From positions 3,201,501-3,265,500 of the forward strand of contig JAZARR010000172.1 in assembly GCA_037389465.1 (NCBI GenBank): a DNA stretch of 64,000 nucleotides, written 5' to 3'. The notes beneath the pieces are model-generated. The model worked only from the letters and a program-made list of their open reading frames with translations, ran no database searches and had not been told where the DNA came from. The stretch comes from Baylisascaris procyonis (Eukaryota; Nematoda; Chromadorea; Rhabditida; Ascarididae). Below are positions 1 through 15,803 of the stretch, in pieces (position 1 is the first letter of the stretch; the number at the start of each line of letters is the position of its first letter). The translations under genes were made by a program, and so were the position numbers.

Positions 1-125
1 ATAGAAGATTGGAGGCAAATTTCTAGAAGAGGCAATTTTAATTAGCCACTTTAGTAATCGCAAATAGCATCTATCTATTCTGAGGTTTATATGTGACGTA
101 AAAAAAGGAGAGTTTGTCATCGTAA

Positions 126-317
126 TGCCGTCTATCATATTCGTGTAAGAAATTTTATAGATATCTGCGAGCAGGTGATGAAGCTCATTCGATAGAAGCC
201 GATATTAAAATTGCCAATTCTGCAACCGAGTTGACAAATGATCTGAGAACGGTAGAGGGCAAAAATAAATCACGTAATTTATTGCCAAAATGCTCACAAT
301 TCTCGAAGCATTATTGA
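126..317 (+). other. Possible exon of an unrecognised gene
   Basis: An open frame without an internal Met runs from just after a stop at 123-125 to a stop at 315-317. Its middle (about 161-251) is richer in G+C than the surrounding DNA and reads as charged, helix-like protein (RAGDEAHSIEADIKIANSAT). A possible acceptor (TTTTATAG) ends at 160 and a possible donor (ACG then GTAGAG) lies at 252, so it could be an internal exon of about 91 nt or a last exon. I recognise no family. It could be the end of a plus-strand gene that begins left of the window, or chance. Confidence 0.22.
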
Positions 318-1449
318 TTAGTTTTTAATAAATATTACTTAGCCTACGTGAATATCGAACAAATCTCATGCTATAGTTTGCAATGTACTTCTAGTTTAGA
401 GTTTCAAAATAATTTCCTATATCATTTAATAAATCCACTAATGAGAGCATTTATGATCATTAAATATAGTCTAGGAATCGTTCGATTTATTACAGTAACC
501 CAATCGTTATTACTAAATTCTCTAAGGATTTATTTAGCCGATAATTTCTCAACGTTTCGAATAGGATTTTGTTGACTTTCTATATTGTTTATATGTTTTA
601 CAAAAAGGATTTATTAATGAAAACAAATTTCTTTATATTATCTCACATATGTACTTGGTAGATAAACAAAAATTATCGCTCATATTTTAATGTTTATTGT
701 TTCGCAATTTTCAAATAAATATTGTTATAATCCCATCCCTTTCCCATATCCCCCTTCCATTTCTTCCTAATTTTTTCATTCCTTTAGTAATTTATAAATC
801 TTATCACTACTTATCAATTATTTTATTATGAATTATTCTTAGTGGAATTTGTTATCAGTTACGTTGCCATACAACCGGTTCATGATCGTTTTTTTTAGAT
901 TCCAGTTGAGCAATGTGTTTTCACTAGCCGATGGTTAAAAATGCTACGTACACTCGTTCAATATGCGATAAACATATGTTCGATCGTTAACGAACGTTTG
1001 CGCAATCCAAACGTTGCTGTTTTGAAGCTCTAAATATCGATGACTTTATGCTTATATATGAGTATTGTTTATTGAATTGCATTAAAATAGATCATTTCTA
1101 TGCGCTGAAATTGTTCATTAGAAGATTGTTGAGGATGTTTCTCAATATGAATGATTACTTCAATAGGCTAATTTATTGTTTTTCCAGTAAAAAATTTTTG
1201 CGACGAACAAATTTTTCTCGTTTAGATCATATTTCATCTTTTTTTTCCACCTCATTTTGCTCACTTTCTATCGACTCTTTTAACTTTTTTTTTTCAGTGA
1301 ATTGCAATCAAGAATATTACTTGTCTTTATTTTTTTAGAGCAACAATAAATTTATATAATGAATAATTCCGGATATTTATGTGGCGGAAATTTTTCACTA
1401 AAACGTTTCTTCTTTTTTTTTGGGAAATTCAATAGATAATATTTCATAG

Positions 1450-1497
1450 CTTTGGGAAAATGTTTTCATATACATGACTTTGGGAAAATGTTTTCTC
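1450..1497. repeat. Short tandem duplication
   Basis: The 18-mer CTTTGGGAAAATGTTTTC occurs twice about 28 bp apart, separated by ATATACATGA. It is a local duplication with no sign of function. Confidence 0.8.
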
Positions 1498-3961
1498 ATA
1501 TTTATTGAAAGATCAACCTAAATAGTGAAAAAAAAGAATTGATATTTCCGCAATAATTGCTATTAAATTTTTTTTGGACCATTTTTCAACATTTACAATA
1601 AGCGATCAGCTATTTTTTTTTTCATTTAGAATTCAATCGAAAAATATGCGAGTTTAATTTTATGCATTATGCATATAGTAATAAAAATCTCCATTTATCT
1701 CATCTTATAAAGTTGCTTCATTATTTTTTGATGGAATTTCTTTTCTTTTTTTTTTTATATATTCATCAATTTTCCCACTCATTTAGTGATTATTTCTTTT
1801 GTTTATTTTAAATTAAGAAACGCGTGTGAAGTTTCTATTGCATTATGAAAATAGCGTTGCAAGAATTGAAAATATTTTTATATTTCTTAAGCAATAAATA
1901 TAAGCAATTTTCTATAGCTCTATTGCATTTGCGTTGTCTATGGAGTTCCTTATGTTCGTCCATGAAAAAAAAAAACTTTGGGGCGGAGCCAACTGCTGTA
2001 TTTGGATTTCATTTGCATTCGTTTACCAAATACGATGCGCTTGCTGTCTATGACTTCCTCTATTCATCAATCAGTCATTTCTATCCAACTTTGCCAAACT
2101 TGTCGTAAAAATTCATACTTTTACTCCTAGATCATAGAAATGCTTTTTGAAGGATTTCTTCTATAGGGTGACTACCTTTTAAGCCTGTTTTTTTTTTTTT
2201 TTGAAGAGATTCTTATATCATTGCAGGAAGCATTTGTTCGATATCGTCGATAATTTTTTTTTTTATAACGTTAGTTGCTGAGAGTATATGAGACGATTGT
2301 GATAGAGTTCAATTTTTTTTTTGTGCAACAACGGATTGAATTTTTTTTTTCGAATTTTGCAAACAATTAAAATTTCAAAGCGTTTTTCAAGTTGCCGATT
2401 TATGAGTGAAATATAAGAGAGCAAGTAAGTTGTTAGTAAATTTAGTACAAATGATTCATCGATTGGTTTTTTGATTGTGTTAAATATGATGCCAATAATT
2501 AATTGAAACAACGAATGTGCACGTAATACTGAAATGTTGATTCATCTTCGATCATTTTAAAATCCATTTAATTTTTTTTCTATGATCACCATAATTTGAA
2601 TAATGTGCGTTTCTTTGCGAATTCAAGAATTGGCTATCGTTGATTACTAAAGCAATTAGCTAGATTGGCAGTCGTTTAGAATGCGAGACGAGCACTCATT
2701 TAATGGTTGACGAGTGTTTTTTTTTAAATGAATGAAATAAGAATTGAGCAACAACCCACTCTAATGAAGTTAAAATAAAGCCTGAGCCTATGATGAATAT
2801 AGCTGTCAATATATCTGTGGATATTTATATATATAGTGTCTGTTGGTTCAGCTTGCTGCGTATATGTCAAAGATTTGTTCTGTATTCGCTCGTATCCAAG
2901 AGTGAATTCATGATCATAGTATTCGGATTGTGGCTTTGCAAAATGCTTGATCTTTGATGAGATGATGATATTTGTTTCCTTGTGAATTACTTGATTTACG
3001 TGCCTATACTGTTACATTATTTGTGCTCTTAAACGTTTTTTATGTAATGCTTGGATGAATTTAATTAAATGTTCATTAACGAGATCATTTGAGTCTATTT
3101 TATAAGTAATATATGAAAAATTACTTATATAAAAAATTATTTATATTACTATGATAATAGCCGCAATGAATAGTTATTTATGCATTTCACTTTTGCTAAA
3201 ATTGTGTCCATTTTGATGAGCGATTTCACCGTTGATTACTTGTAGCTTCAAAAAAATTTTTTTTTATTCTCTAATTGAACAGTCACCTTTCTCGTTAAAT
3301 CAAATTCTATTCGAGATAAGTAATTTAATTTGAATTACGATCTCTCTTTTTTCTATTCTTCTTTCTCTTCGTCTTCCTTTTCTTATTCTTGCATCTCCTT
3401 TCCTTTTTGCTGTTTTTCTCCTTTCTCTTTCTTCTTATTATGTTTAACATATCATCCTGTGGCATGCATCACTTAACTCTTGCACCCCAAATTAGAATGT
3501 TGGTAAATGTGGAATATTTTTTAGGATTACTGAAATAAGAAAAATTGAAATAATTGATAATAATAAAAAAACTGAAATAGTAAAAATTCATTAATTGATA
3601 GTTAATATTCGCTATGATTGCATAAAATATAACATCCATATACGAAACAATTCTTTTTTTTTCATCAATATTTTTCAACTTATCAGCGCATTTTACCGTA
3701 TCACTCACTAATTCAATGACGTCATTATTTAAATTTTTTCCCAATATCTACGTAAAGGGAACATTTGCTCTAGTTATTATTCTTCAAGTGGCAACGAATG
3801 AATTGTTGCTAATTTAATCGTAGAAAAAATTTTTGATGCAATGCACGATTTCCTTAATTTATTTAGATCGTTAAAGTATTCACTCAAATGCAACATTCGA
3901 GGCATTCATCTCCAATAATTTTATTTTCTTTTTTTTTGTCTTATTAGGTTTTATGAGGTCA

Positions 3962-4006
3962 AATAAGGTCATGCTAATAAGGTCATGCTAATAAGGTCAT
4001 GCTAAT
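3962..4006. repeat. Three-copy 14-bp tandem repeat
   Basis: AATAAGGTCATGCT is repeated three times exactly (3962-3975, 3976-3989, 3990-4003) and is preceded by a degenerate partial copy ending AGGTCA. It is a young minisatellite seed. Confidence 0.9.
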
Positions 4007-7000
4007 TTCTAAAGTGTTATCTATCACTCCACTTTTTTTATTGCGATTCATTTTTTTTTAATGAGAAAATATTTCTTCATGAACCAATCACCATTATTCG
4101 ATTTTTTTTTTCTCATCTAGTGTAGTTTAGCAAAGTTAATTTCAATGATTATTGCATTGCGTTTATTTATTATTTCAAAAAATTTGTTCATATAAAAAAT
4201 TTACTTCACTAAATTTATATGTAAATTAAATTTTAATTTTTATTCAATTCTTTTCAATTCTATCGAATTTTTCAGCAAAAATTTCTTTATTATATTCATC
4301 GTTAAAATGTCAATTGAATAATTAGAATCATTCAAATTCAATTAATATTTTCGATCGAATGCTATCAATGCCAATGCTAAGGCAATAGGATTGCTTAGCG
4401 ATGTGAAAAAAAAAACAACAACTATTGAAAATATTAGTAAATAAGCAGATAATTGTTCATTTTTCCCAATTTCGACACCAATATTCCTATGAGCGGAAAC
4501 CGATTTCACTATTTCTTGCGAAAAACATCGCATAGAATTGTTTGGGCTTCTATAGATCTTTACAACTGTCCTGACGATGACACATAGCAATAGAAAAGAT
4601 TCAACAATAGTTATTCAACGTTTTGTTGCTTCTTCTAGTAAAATGAGGACTATTTTCTCGTTGAAAGCTTCATTTTTTGAGAGAGGGTGGGGATTATTGC
4701 AGGTAAAAGTGTAAAATCTCTAAAACAATTCACCTGAAATCATTTCAAAAGAATTCCTTGAAATTTTAGCAATATGATAATAGAAACTAATGCAAGATCT
4801 TTTTTTTTTTTTTAAACAGACCTAATTAATATGGAAAATTGTTGATGTATTTCCGATAGAATTGTTAATATTTCATTGTAAACAAATAAATCAATAATCG
4901 ATCACTCATGTTGGATCTCATCATTGATAATGAGTCGGAGTTCTTTTTTTCAGCAATCGATTTCGAAGCATATTCCTAGAAACTTTGGAAGACCTAGATA
5001 TAAAGTCGTAGTTTTCAGTCAGTTAACTCACTATCGACGATGATTTGTTCCGTTCATATTCCTTCCGCGTAGTATGATGACTAGACTCATTGCATTCATA
5101 ACGAATGCAAAGTCAAGTTTTGCTTTTGTTTGATATGCTTCAATGACGTAGTAAGCAATTCATCCAGATCGTTGTTCAATGCCCGTTTTAATTTCCTTCT
5201 GTCATAATTTGGCTCAATGTGATCCGATTTCGAAAAAAAAAACAAACTTAGAAGTGATCAACTATATAGAATATGAGAAAGATGTGATATTCAATGATCG
5301 TAGAACAGATGGCTGATTAACAACCAGAAATTTGCATCAAATATTCCATATCTGAAAATGATTTGTAATTTAATCTATTGAACTATCAATGCATTCTTTA
5401 TCATTGATATTTTAACTAACATAATAGATAATTCATATGCAATTCTATGTATTTCTGCTTTATATGTATAGATACATAGACAATGTATAGACATTGATAT
5501 ATCTTCCAGTATTCCAAGAGTTTGTTCGATAAAGTGCCGTCGAACGTTTTTCTATCGTTTGATAACGGTAGTGTAAAAGCAAGCACTGCCTATTAGCATT
5601 GTTCTTTTTTTCAACACTTTTTTTTTCTTAAATTTTATTGTATAATGCATAAATTTTGTCATTGTTAGACCTCATTGGAAAGGAGAGACATTATACTTAT
5701 CAGATTTGAACCTCTCATATTTTTACCCATGGGGAATTTGGAAAAATACAGATTTGCCATTCGGGGAATTTGTAAAAATACAATGTGCAACATTGAGATG
5801 AGAGTCATTTTGTTGCTGAAAGAGTGAGGTAAAACGGCATTCGATGAAATCACTCTCGATATACGCCTTCATATATAAATGAGGCTGTGTGGCACTAACG
5901 ATTGCAGCTGTGCTTCGACGTTGATGGCACGCAAATAGGGCAAATCTAAAAGCAGAATTTTTATGAATTTGTTCATCGTTTTTTTTTTCTTACTGAAATA
6001 AAGCTTTTATTTCTTAAATCTTCTTTTGCATTTGTTAAATAAATGGCAATTCAAGCATTTTGCCTATCCTAACAACCATTGCACTATCTTTTCGTCGCTT
6101 TTCATTACGATATTCGAGTGCAATAGGCGCAACCTTCATGATAGCCAAATTATGCGGAGTGCAATTATTCCACTATTATTTCGCTAATGACAGCTGGCTT
6201 ATCGGGTCGTTTTGCATTGTGCAATGCTTTCTAACCGGTTGCTACCAGATGGTGCATTTAATTTGCTTCGACTAATCGCTTTACCATATATGCTTATTTC
6301 TTTATTTAGCTAAAAATATTATTATCTCGAAAGATTTTTCAGTTGCCATAATGTGAAGCTTTTATCTCATCGTTACGATAATTAGCTTTCAAATTCAATA
6401 AATTTATTCAGGCTCTTCAATGATGTTATATATGAAATTAAACTAAAATAAAGAGGGCAAATTTATGGTTTTCATAGTTATTTCATTCGTTCATCAATGC
6501 ACATAATATTTATTCTTTCAGTTCTTTACTCTGAAATATCCCAACCTTTTTTTACAAAAAAAAAAAACTTTCTGCACTTGTGTATTTCATTTATTTCTTT
6601 ATTCCATATAATATTAAATCGATGCAATCAATGAATGCATAATAGCAATTGTGTAAAGGGATTTTTTTAAAAGAAAATTTCGCGCGAAGATTGCCAATTT
6701 ATTGCGAATAGTGTAAAATTATTGACGATTTAAGAAACATTACTTTAATCCGCTTAAATTCTTTTGCAAATTCAACTTGCAAATTGTTTGCAATTCATAA
6801 ATGATACGAATTGAAATTCTTCGTTAACTGTATTCGATAGAAAGAAAATCGTCAACAATATAAATGGTTGTACTCATCGAAAGTCATATTGAAATAGGGA
6901 TTATCGAGGAAAGAAATTATCCACACATATGTGTACTTTTGGCATAGCCTAATCGCCTGAGATAATGAATTTTTCATTGATTTCAGCATTAAATTTCGCC

Positions 7001-10000
7001 TCTTCTAAGTAATTGCTGTTGAGATTTTGTCGCGCAAAAAAAAATATTTCATCGTATAAAAACTCTGATAAAAATGTTCAGTAAAAAATGAATTGATAAA
7101 ATCGAATTGATAGAAATATTGAACTAAATATTGATCGGCAAATCGATAAATCGATGAAAACGAATAGGTGAATCCAATTAAATATGAATAGATAATCGCA
7201 TGATAGAACAATAGGCATCATATTCAAGGAAGTCATAGGCATCTAAATATTCCCAATGATTGCACTGCAATGTGCATTTTTTTTTTGATTGCTCGCATTG
7301 CAAAGCACATTGGAAAAAAAAAGAGACGAATCTTTTGTCGATGAATTATTTTGAGTGGATGATTTAGATGAAATCTGATTGATTGGTTCGCGCATTTTTT
7401 TTTTGGTTTTTTTTTGTTTCGATAATTTATAGAATTAATAAATGAAATTGATGGAACTGTAAAAAGCACATGTCGTGCCCACTTAATCAGCGTGCTATTC
7501 TATTTATTAAGGTTGGACATTCTATAATGTGTCATTGTCATTTGGTTTGATCGAAATAGTGGTTTTAAAATGTGCGATCACTCTTCATTCGTTTAAAATT
7601 TACATATCATATTTTCTTATTCATTTACATATTTCTTAGTTATTTTTTAGTTATTAAAAATAAATGATAAATTTATCGCTTATATATCACTCATATCCTA
7701 TATGAAAACTTAAATAACCGATTTTCTCTCAGTTATTTCCTACAATATTCATAGATTGAAGAAAAAAAAAAGCGAAAATACTTAGCGTTTGATAGTTTAT
7801 TGAACGTTTTTTGCGCTTTTTTTTTCTTTTTTTTTTTCCAAACGATCAATGAGCTCTTTAACTTACTCTGTACTTCAGAAATTCGCTGAATAGTAAGTTA
7901 TTGACAGTTTTGAATTTCGATTTCATTTTTTCTATTAATTTCTATTAACTTAACGAATTCTTAATTTATTTCAATACGGTCAGGTTTAATTCGATTATTT
8001 AATTTAATTACCTTTATGTTGCTATGGTAGACGATTAGATACCTTTGCTATATGCACTTAATCGATCATTGAAGTAAATTTAAATTCACCGAAAAAAATA
8101 AAAGAGAACTTTTATTTTATTGAATAAATATTTCCCAAACAATCATGTCCAACTTTTTTTAGAACTTTTAATCTAAAGGCTATTTTTGTATCTCGTTCAA
8201 TAAATTCTATTTAATTATTTCGAATATCCTAAAGTAACCTATTCCCTTAAATGTTTCATTTTAAAGTATAAAAAGTAGTATCAGAGACCATCGAGATCGA
8301 TTTATTTGGATGTCGATCATTAGTGATCTGCGTAATCAATCTTCGTACGTTCGTTTGCGATACACAACAATGAGAGGTACTCCATCAGAGTCAAATGTTT
8401 CTTTTGTTTGTTGAGGTTAACGCCTAGGCGTATTTTCTTTTTTGATCCTATATCGATGGCATAATGCAATGTTGATAAGCTTATTCGAATTTTCGAAATT
8501 TAGCTCAATTTTTTTTTTAAACAAGTGATTACTTCCGTTCAATGGTCATCGCTTTTTAATTATATTATTATTTATTAACGAACTTTTTTAAAAAATTTCC
8601 CTCCTAAAATTTTTCTTATAATTTAATATTAAAAGCTTTCAAAAATATTCTTTTCATCATCACTAAAATTTTCAAAAGATGCGCCTCAATCAGACGAAAG
8701 GTTTGACTCATTTGGAGTTAGTTCAGCCTATGATTGGTACTTTCTAAGTACCAATATCGTACCTATTACGATAATTTTGTTAAAGACTATTTTCATTAAA
8801 AGTTTTACGAAATTATCATTCATCCTAACTTTTAATTCAAAAATGCAATCAACTTCATGCACATAATATAAGAAAAATGAATTAATATAAGACTATTTAG
8901 TATTGCAACTATATCATAGATCGTTCATTGACTTCTTTAAGCATCCGATACTCATTTCTCGACATGAATACCAACCATTTACTATTACCTTTCATTAATC
9001 TAAGAGTAATTGTTTACTAATTTCAACCTGAAACTAATCTCATATCGTGCATTTGATAAATCGGAGCAATAGATGATTACGTTATCGATGCGTGAACATT
9101 GACTAAAGGGGGGTGTTCTTTAGCGCTTCTCATTAACGTTTCGCTGAAGTGGCATCGTACGTAAAAGCAGTTGCCGTTGTTATTCACAACATAACGTATA
9201 GTAGTCAGTCGTATTTTTAAGCAACGCTCATTGTAGTTAGAGGCCATAAATAAGTGAAGTTTATTGCATACTAAAATAATCTAGAAATAAGCTTTTCTAA
9301 GCTTTCATTCATAGTCATTGTTCGACGTTTGAGTGCTCCCCTGAGGGTAAAATCAACTTGCATATATTAGCGATTTTTTTCTTGAAGTATTTTTAAGAAG
9401 TAATTTGTGTTATTCGTCGATAATTAGATTCATCTGGGGAGGGTCATTGAAATATAAAATATACTGAATGAATATATTTTATTATGAATACATTTTATTT
9501 CATGCGAATAATATTATAATTGAAATTCACATGAATTTAAGCTAATGTGCAAATTATAAAATGGTTGAAAAATCCCATAAATATATGAAATATAAATTAT
9601 TATGCTTTATTTTCTCGCATTTAGTATTATTTTATTCGTTACAAGATAGTAGGAACTTTTTTTTTCATTTAATCAAATAAAAGAGATAAATAAAAATAGA
9701 TCATTTTGTTTGCATAGTGATAAATTTTTAGCTAAATAATAAAGCTTCTAATTAATCTTCCACCTTCGTATATCGTTTATTGTAATAGAATCTCGCATGT
9801 ACATTAATCATTAAGAGTGAAAAAAAGATCTATTAGTAATATGATGCTTAAAGTATACAAATTTCTCTCATTACTTGTTGGGGAGTTTATAAATAAATTC
9901 ATGATTGATTGCTCGATGCAATATGATTGTATTCAGACCGATTTTTTTCGATCCTATTCGTAATTATGAACTATAGAATCAAAAAAAAAAAAAAATAGAT

Positions 10001-11026
10001 CTTTTTTTTTACTTAAAAGCAATTGCGATTATATATATAGTGATGAATTATTTCCGTTATGTTTTGCACTTTGTGTTGTTATAAACATTTATTATATTTG
10101 AAATTAATAATGAAGCAGTGAAATTTTTTACATTAGGCATTGAAATCGTTTACGTAATTTACAACGATTGTTATAGAAATCTTCCACAACATAAAAATTC
10201 GTAAAAAAAAATACAGAAATTATTTGCATTTGAAGTGAAAATATTCGCGCAATTCGAAGAAATTCTCCCACTTATAAAAATTGCTAATGAAAGAATAAAA
10301 CTGTTAGTATAAGGTAGTCAAATTATTGTGGCACTTCAGGACTATCGTTTATAGAAATTTCCTCCCTTCATAAAAAAATAGGTCGAAATTTGTCATTTTC
10401 GATGTGTTTTTTTTTTCAAATTCCTTTAATTAACGAGAAATTAAATTTTATAGAATATTTAAAAGATGAATTTTGGTTAATATAACTTAAAGAGATGCTA
10501 TGCACTAACGATACGCCGTTATTCGATTTTTCGAGCAACTCCACTAAACGTTTTATTCAATTCTTGGCCACATTTCAACAGTTGGTTTTTTTTTTCTGAA
10601 ATTTTTATTCAGTTTTTCTTTGTTCCTTGTAAATATCCATTGCGTTTTTATTGTTCTCTGATGCTACTATCGAGAATGATTTTTTGTTATTTTATTTTTC
10701 AATTCTCCATAGATTTTCGTCCACTAATAAGCTTGATTTCCATTTTTTTGAATTTATAAGCTTAAGGGTCGAGAATTAGGTATACTTTTTTTTGCATAAT
10801 AACTATTGTATACCGCATATTGCAAAGTTAGGAATACGACCGCTAAAATTTGTATTGAGATAAAATTTTATGAGAAGCGAAAATTTCTTTTTTTTTTAAA
10901 GAAAAATTTTCCATAGAAAGATAAGCAAATTATTATTTGTTTTTGCATTCAAGAGAAAAAATTCAACTTTATACTCTTCTACCTTTATGATTTGAATATG
11001 ATATTACTACAAATATTATATTATAG

Positions 11027-14000
11027 GGCATATGCACCAGTACATGGTTTTATTTGTGTTGCGATATGTACATTTGGTATCGTAACAAATCTTGTACATG
11101 TGCTGGTTTTAACACGTCCATCGATGCGATGTTCAGCGGTGAATTGTGTATTAACGGCTGTTGCAATATGCGATATGGGCACAATGGCATCCTATCTTGT
11201 TTATATATGTCATTTTGTACTTCGTAAAACTTCCTCTTGGTAAGGGTAAAATTTTACCTCATATTTCATCTCACTTATGAGTCTTGGTAGAAAAAAAATT
11301 TTTTTTCTCTGCGATTCCGGCTGCATTTGGTAATATAACCGACTTAATCCACCAGCATTATAATGTTTTACGTCAGTGCTACCAAGATCTATAGTGTCTA
11401 GTAGTTGATATATTTACTTCCAATATTAAACCATCAACAATTAAAATTACAATTGAAGAAACTAATGAACATTATTATTGGCTAGCTTGCCTTCTTTTCC
11501 TTATCGAAGAAAATAGCACGGTTTCTTTATAATTAAGAATGATATTCTTGCTCTATTGTACCCAAGAGAATGGCTTTCCGCCTCAATAATTTCAATGGTT
11601 TTTCAAGCGTAAAGCTACTAACGAGAAAACAACAGAGAAAGCGATGATATTTTGAATGAAATTTGAAAGTATATTTGAGATGATATATTCGTCAAAATAT
11701 AATATAATGCATAGAATATTCATAAAAAATAGAATTGGATATCGTATTGTGCTTAAGGTTATAATGAAGATAATAATACAACAATAACAATAATGAACAC
11801 AATGAACAATTCAAAAATTTTAATCGATATGAATTTTCGATGAATTTATAATTTATGTATTTTTTATTTCTTATTTAAAAAAAAAAGATTTTTTAGAACT
11901 TTTCTTTTCAAGATTATTGATTTTATTAATATTCAATGATATTTAAAGATTTATCCATAATAAAATTAGCAAAATTATGACTTTTAACCCATATAGTTTT
12001 AAATATCAAAAAAAAAAAAAAAAAACTGGGTGAGCGATATGCAATGAAACTATTGCATATGTGTGGCATTTTCCCGTCATGTACATTGCCCTCTCCCCTC
12101 TCCTATGCGTTTTCCTCGCTCTTTATGAATATCTTCTTAAAATGTATAGAGATCTTAGGAAATTTTGGGACTTTTAATCTAAAAATTTCTTATAATTTGA
12201 AATTTTTAATCACTAAAGAACCGCATAAATCATCATCAATACCTTTTGATCGCCAATATAATCTACGGTCAACACATTTTCTATGTAAAGACGAAACTAC
12301 AAGCTATACAGATAAAGCTATAACCTGCTATTTAAGGAAGCTCTATAGAAAAAGCTTTCAGCTATCATAATATTATTTTTTTTTAAATTCCATTACAATT
12401 TTTTTTCGAAAATATCTTTTTCAAAAAAAAAAATAAATAAATAAACTATATAATACCATTCAAAAATTATAATACACTATCTTTGGAAATTAAAATCCGA
12501 TATCAACGATGAAAATACAACGTATTTGAAGTCAATATAAAAATCGTTTAAAATTTAAATTTACCCATATATAAAATCAAAACATCATTTAAAATTAACC
12601 AATAACACCATTCAAGATCAAAATACAACATTACTAAAAATCAAAATACAATACTATTATAGAACGCATTGAATGGATATTTATTAACAAGCTTAGCAAT
12701 TAAGCCTTATGCTAGTTAGGATTGGTTTTCATTCGGATTGCTTGCAAAACATAATAGATACAATGAGTTGAAATTTTTGCTTGAGAGAAAAACAATAAAC
12801 AAATATTTCCTCGACATTTTTTGAAAATTTTCTATCCACAATCGCAATGATGTCATTGATTAATCCGATTTTGTAATATTTTCCAGCCAGAAATATATCT
12901 ATTGCTCACTAATTAAGCTTTAAATTATCGACAATTGCAACTGCAATCACAACAATATGAATGTATATGCATATTGACAATATCGCTCGTTGATTGTCAC
13001 TAACAGATCATTGAAAATCGACATTCCTTCAATTACAGACTCTTGAAATATCGAAACTAAAGTTATTCACTTAATTGAATACTATCATAAGAGATTTTCG
13101 ACGACTTCAATTGTGGAATTTTCAAGAAAATTGAGAAGTTCATTTTTTTTGGAAATTTTTGGAAATTTTTGCAAAAAGAATTGAAATTTTTTTTGGAAAT
13201 TCACTCGAAAAATTTCGAACAATAAATAATTGTATTTCGTAATGTTATCCCTTTTAGTCTATTCAATGAAATTCTTTTTTTTCAATCTTTTCCAGTCTTA
13301 TAAATCACAAAAAAAGCATCCTATTGCATATTCACATCGAAAAGATTCATTTGTTCATCATTATAATCCAACGCTTTCATCATTGATTTGCATAAATTAT
13401 CCACTTTAATTTATCAAAAATGCATATCGAAAGCCAAAGGAAGGGATGGCCAATGACCGATAGTAACTGACCACTGATAAAGAATTGAAATTCGACCCCT
13501 ATAGGCTATTACTGTGATGGATGATATAAAGGGAATCTAAAATATGAAACATTTCCTACGTTATTTATTGCTGCAATAGTAGTAAATGCAGGAATATATT
13601 AGAAGTTCTTTAAAAACATAAGCAATAAACATAAAGAGGAATATATTCCTTATTGGATAATTCTTTATTAAAGTTAACTCCTGACAGAAGAATAAATTCT
13701 TTATATAGATAAATTAATTAATATAAATAGACGATTTAATTAGTGATTTAACCAAACGAATTATTAATTGTTCAATTCACTAATTGCGATTTTATTTCTA
13801 TATTTTTTCTCAGCTTTTTTTCTACAAATATATATAGATGCATATTTGGCTATGATCTATGACTTCCGCGCAAAACCTTTCAGTAGATCTCATGCAACAA
13901 TGATTGAATTTCTTAAGAAATAAGCACAACAATAGCAGCCATATATCTTTAGCACTAAAAAATGGAGGAGAAGAATTGCATTACGGCTTTATGCTTGAGA

Positions 14001-15715
14001 GCGGAGAATTCGTTGACAATACGAAAGATCGATGTTGATTGTTAGGAAGTCAATAGCACAGGATTGAGGCAAGATTATTTATTTCGTAAGTAAAATTCTT
14101 CTACTGCTGTGTTTGAAGTGGGAGGATTTAGGGATAAGGGAAGCGGTAAGGGGGAGAGGAAGGGTTGGGAAAGGGTGATTCTGTTTATTTGAGGTGATCG
14201 CCTTTAGGTATCGTAAATTTGCACTGCATAATTTGAGTGGATATTTTAGCACCTTTTTAATCGAATTAAAATGACTGAGATGATTATCAATTGAAAATTT
14301 TTGCAAAAAAAAAAGAATCTTTTTTCGACGAAATTTTGATGCAAAAGTTTTTCAACAATCGATAAAATAAGGCGAATGATTTATCAAACAATCGCATTTT
14401 TTGAATAATTTTTTACATATATAATCGCTACTAAATCCATTAAATTTTCGTCGCCGTAAAATAATTTATGTGGGGGAAAACTTTGCGGCAATTCTCAAAT
14501 CGAATTTGGCACAATACACCCTTTCGTTGCTGTTAAAGTGGTGTGGAAAAATCCCTCTTTGCAAACCTCGTGCACTTAGCAAACAGCAAATCTATAAATG
14601 AAAAACAAAAAACAAAGCAATATGACGAATCTTTAAGTGCAAAGTTTCTTTTCGGGAATGGCTTTTCTTATAACTGATACATAATGTTCTTCATTATGCA
14701 TCGTTGACCACATGATTTGATCAATAATATTGCAATATTTTAGCAATGCATCGAGCGATATTGAAAATGCTCAACGTATTTAATCTTGTCGAATGACCAC
14801 CTATAAAACTAGTGACCGTCCGCAAATGACCACCACTTATAAATTCTATACATTCTTGATCTTTTCTTCAAAAAGATTTTTTTTTTGAAAAGAAAGTCGC
14901 TGAAAAACCCCTCCGATTTTCTTTTTTTTCAGCACCTTTTATCTTCACTTTGCGAAATACTTTTACCTTTGCCTCAGCGCCTTTATTTCCGGGAGTTTTA
15001 AATATTTATAAATAGCATTAGTATATCACAGTATATCGCAGAAATATTACATAAAGAGTATATCACAATAAATATTATATAAAGAAGGAATATTATAAAA
15101 TAGTACTCAATGAATATTATGCAGCTTATTTTTCTATAACAATTCAATCGTTATTCAACCTTTTTGGCTATAATCTTATTGATTAACCTTTTTTTCTAAA
15201 GAAAAATTATAGATTCCAATATAATATATGAATAATTTTAGCTCTCCAACATATTCGCATTTGTGGATGCAATTTCTTCTATGGCATGTAGTATTAAGTA
15301 TTGCTCTTCATACTACATCATTGTGGTTAGCTGTTGCGATGGCATTCATAAGGAGAATGACATTAAAAGTTGCGAGGCTTAACAGGTTTTATTCATCGAT
15401 TTTTTTTCTTTTTTTGTTTACTTTTTTCCACTTCTATCTTTCGTCGTCGTTAATGGCTACTATTTAGTTGTGGAGAATTATTTATTTGCAAAATCATAAC
15501 TAATAAATGAACACTCTCGAAAACATATAATAGTAAATATATAGTTGATTATTTTATTCAAGTTGAAATGCTTTAATGAGTGGTTTTTTTTTCTATCATA
15601 AACTTTGCCAAGAACGATGAAATTATTATTGTCTGCAAACATTCTAATATTAAAACGATGAAATTCGCCACAAATTTTTGATCCAGCTTTATCATTACTC
15701 GTCTAAATAGTATTG

Positions 15716-15803
<88 letters not shown>

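Larger units (their letters stand above)
318..11026. other. 10.7 kb without a supported gene
   Basis: AT-rich DNA with many poly-T tracts on the plus strand (for example near 2190, 4800 and 7390), short direct repeats and only short, compositionally biased open frames. The T-run bias resembles the sense strand of the introns further right. Part of it may therefore be a 5' intron or promoter region of the receptor gene that follows. A less AT-rich patch at 9060-9380 and another at 8280-8420 are candidates for upstream exon or promoter sequence, but neither gives a phase-compatible receptor exon. Confidence 0.5.

Noticed and set aside
5665..6275. Open frames at 5665-5853 (-) and 6060-6275 (+)
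   Set aside because: Slightly GC-richer than the surroundings, but with no splice partner, no recognisable motif and no signal peptide.
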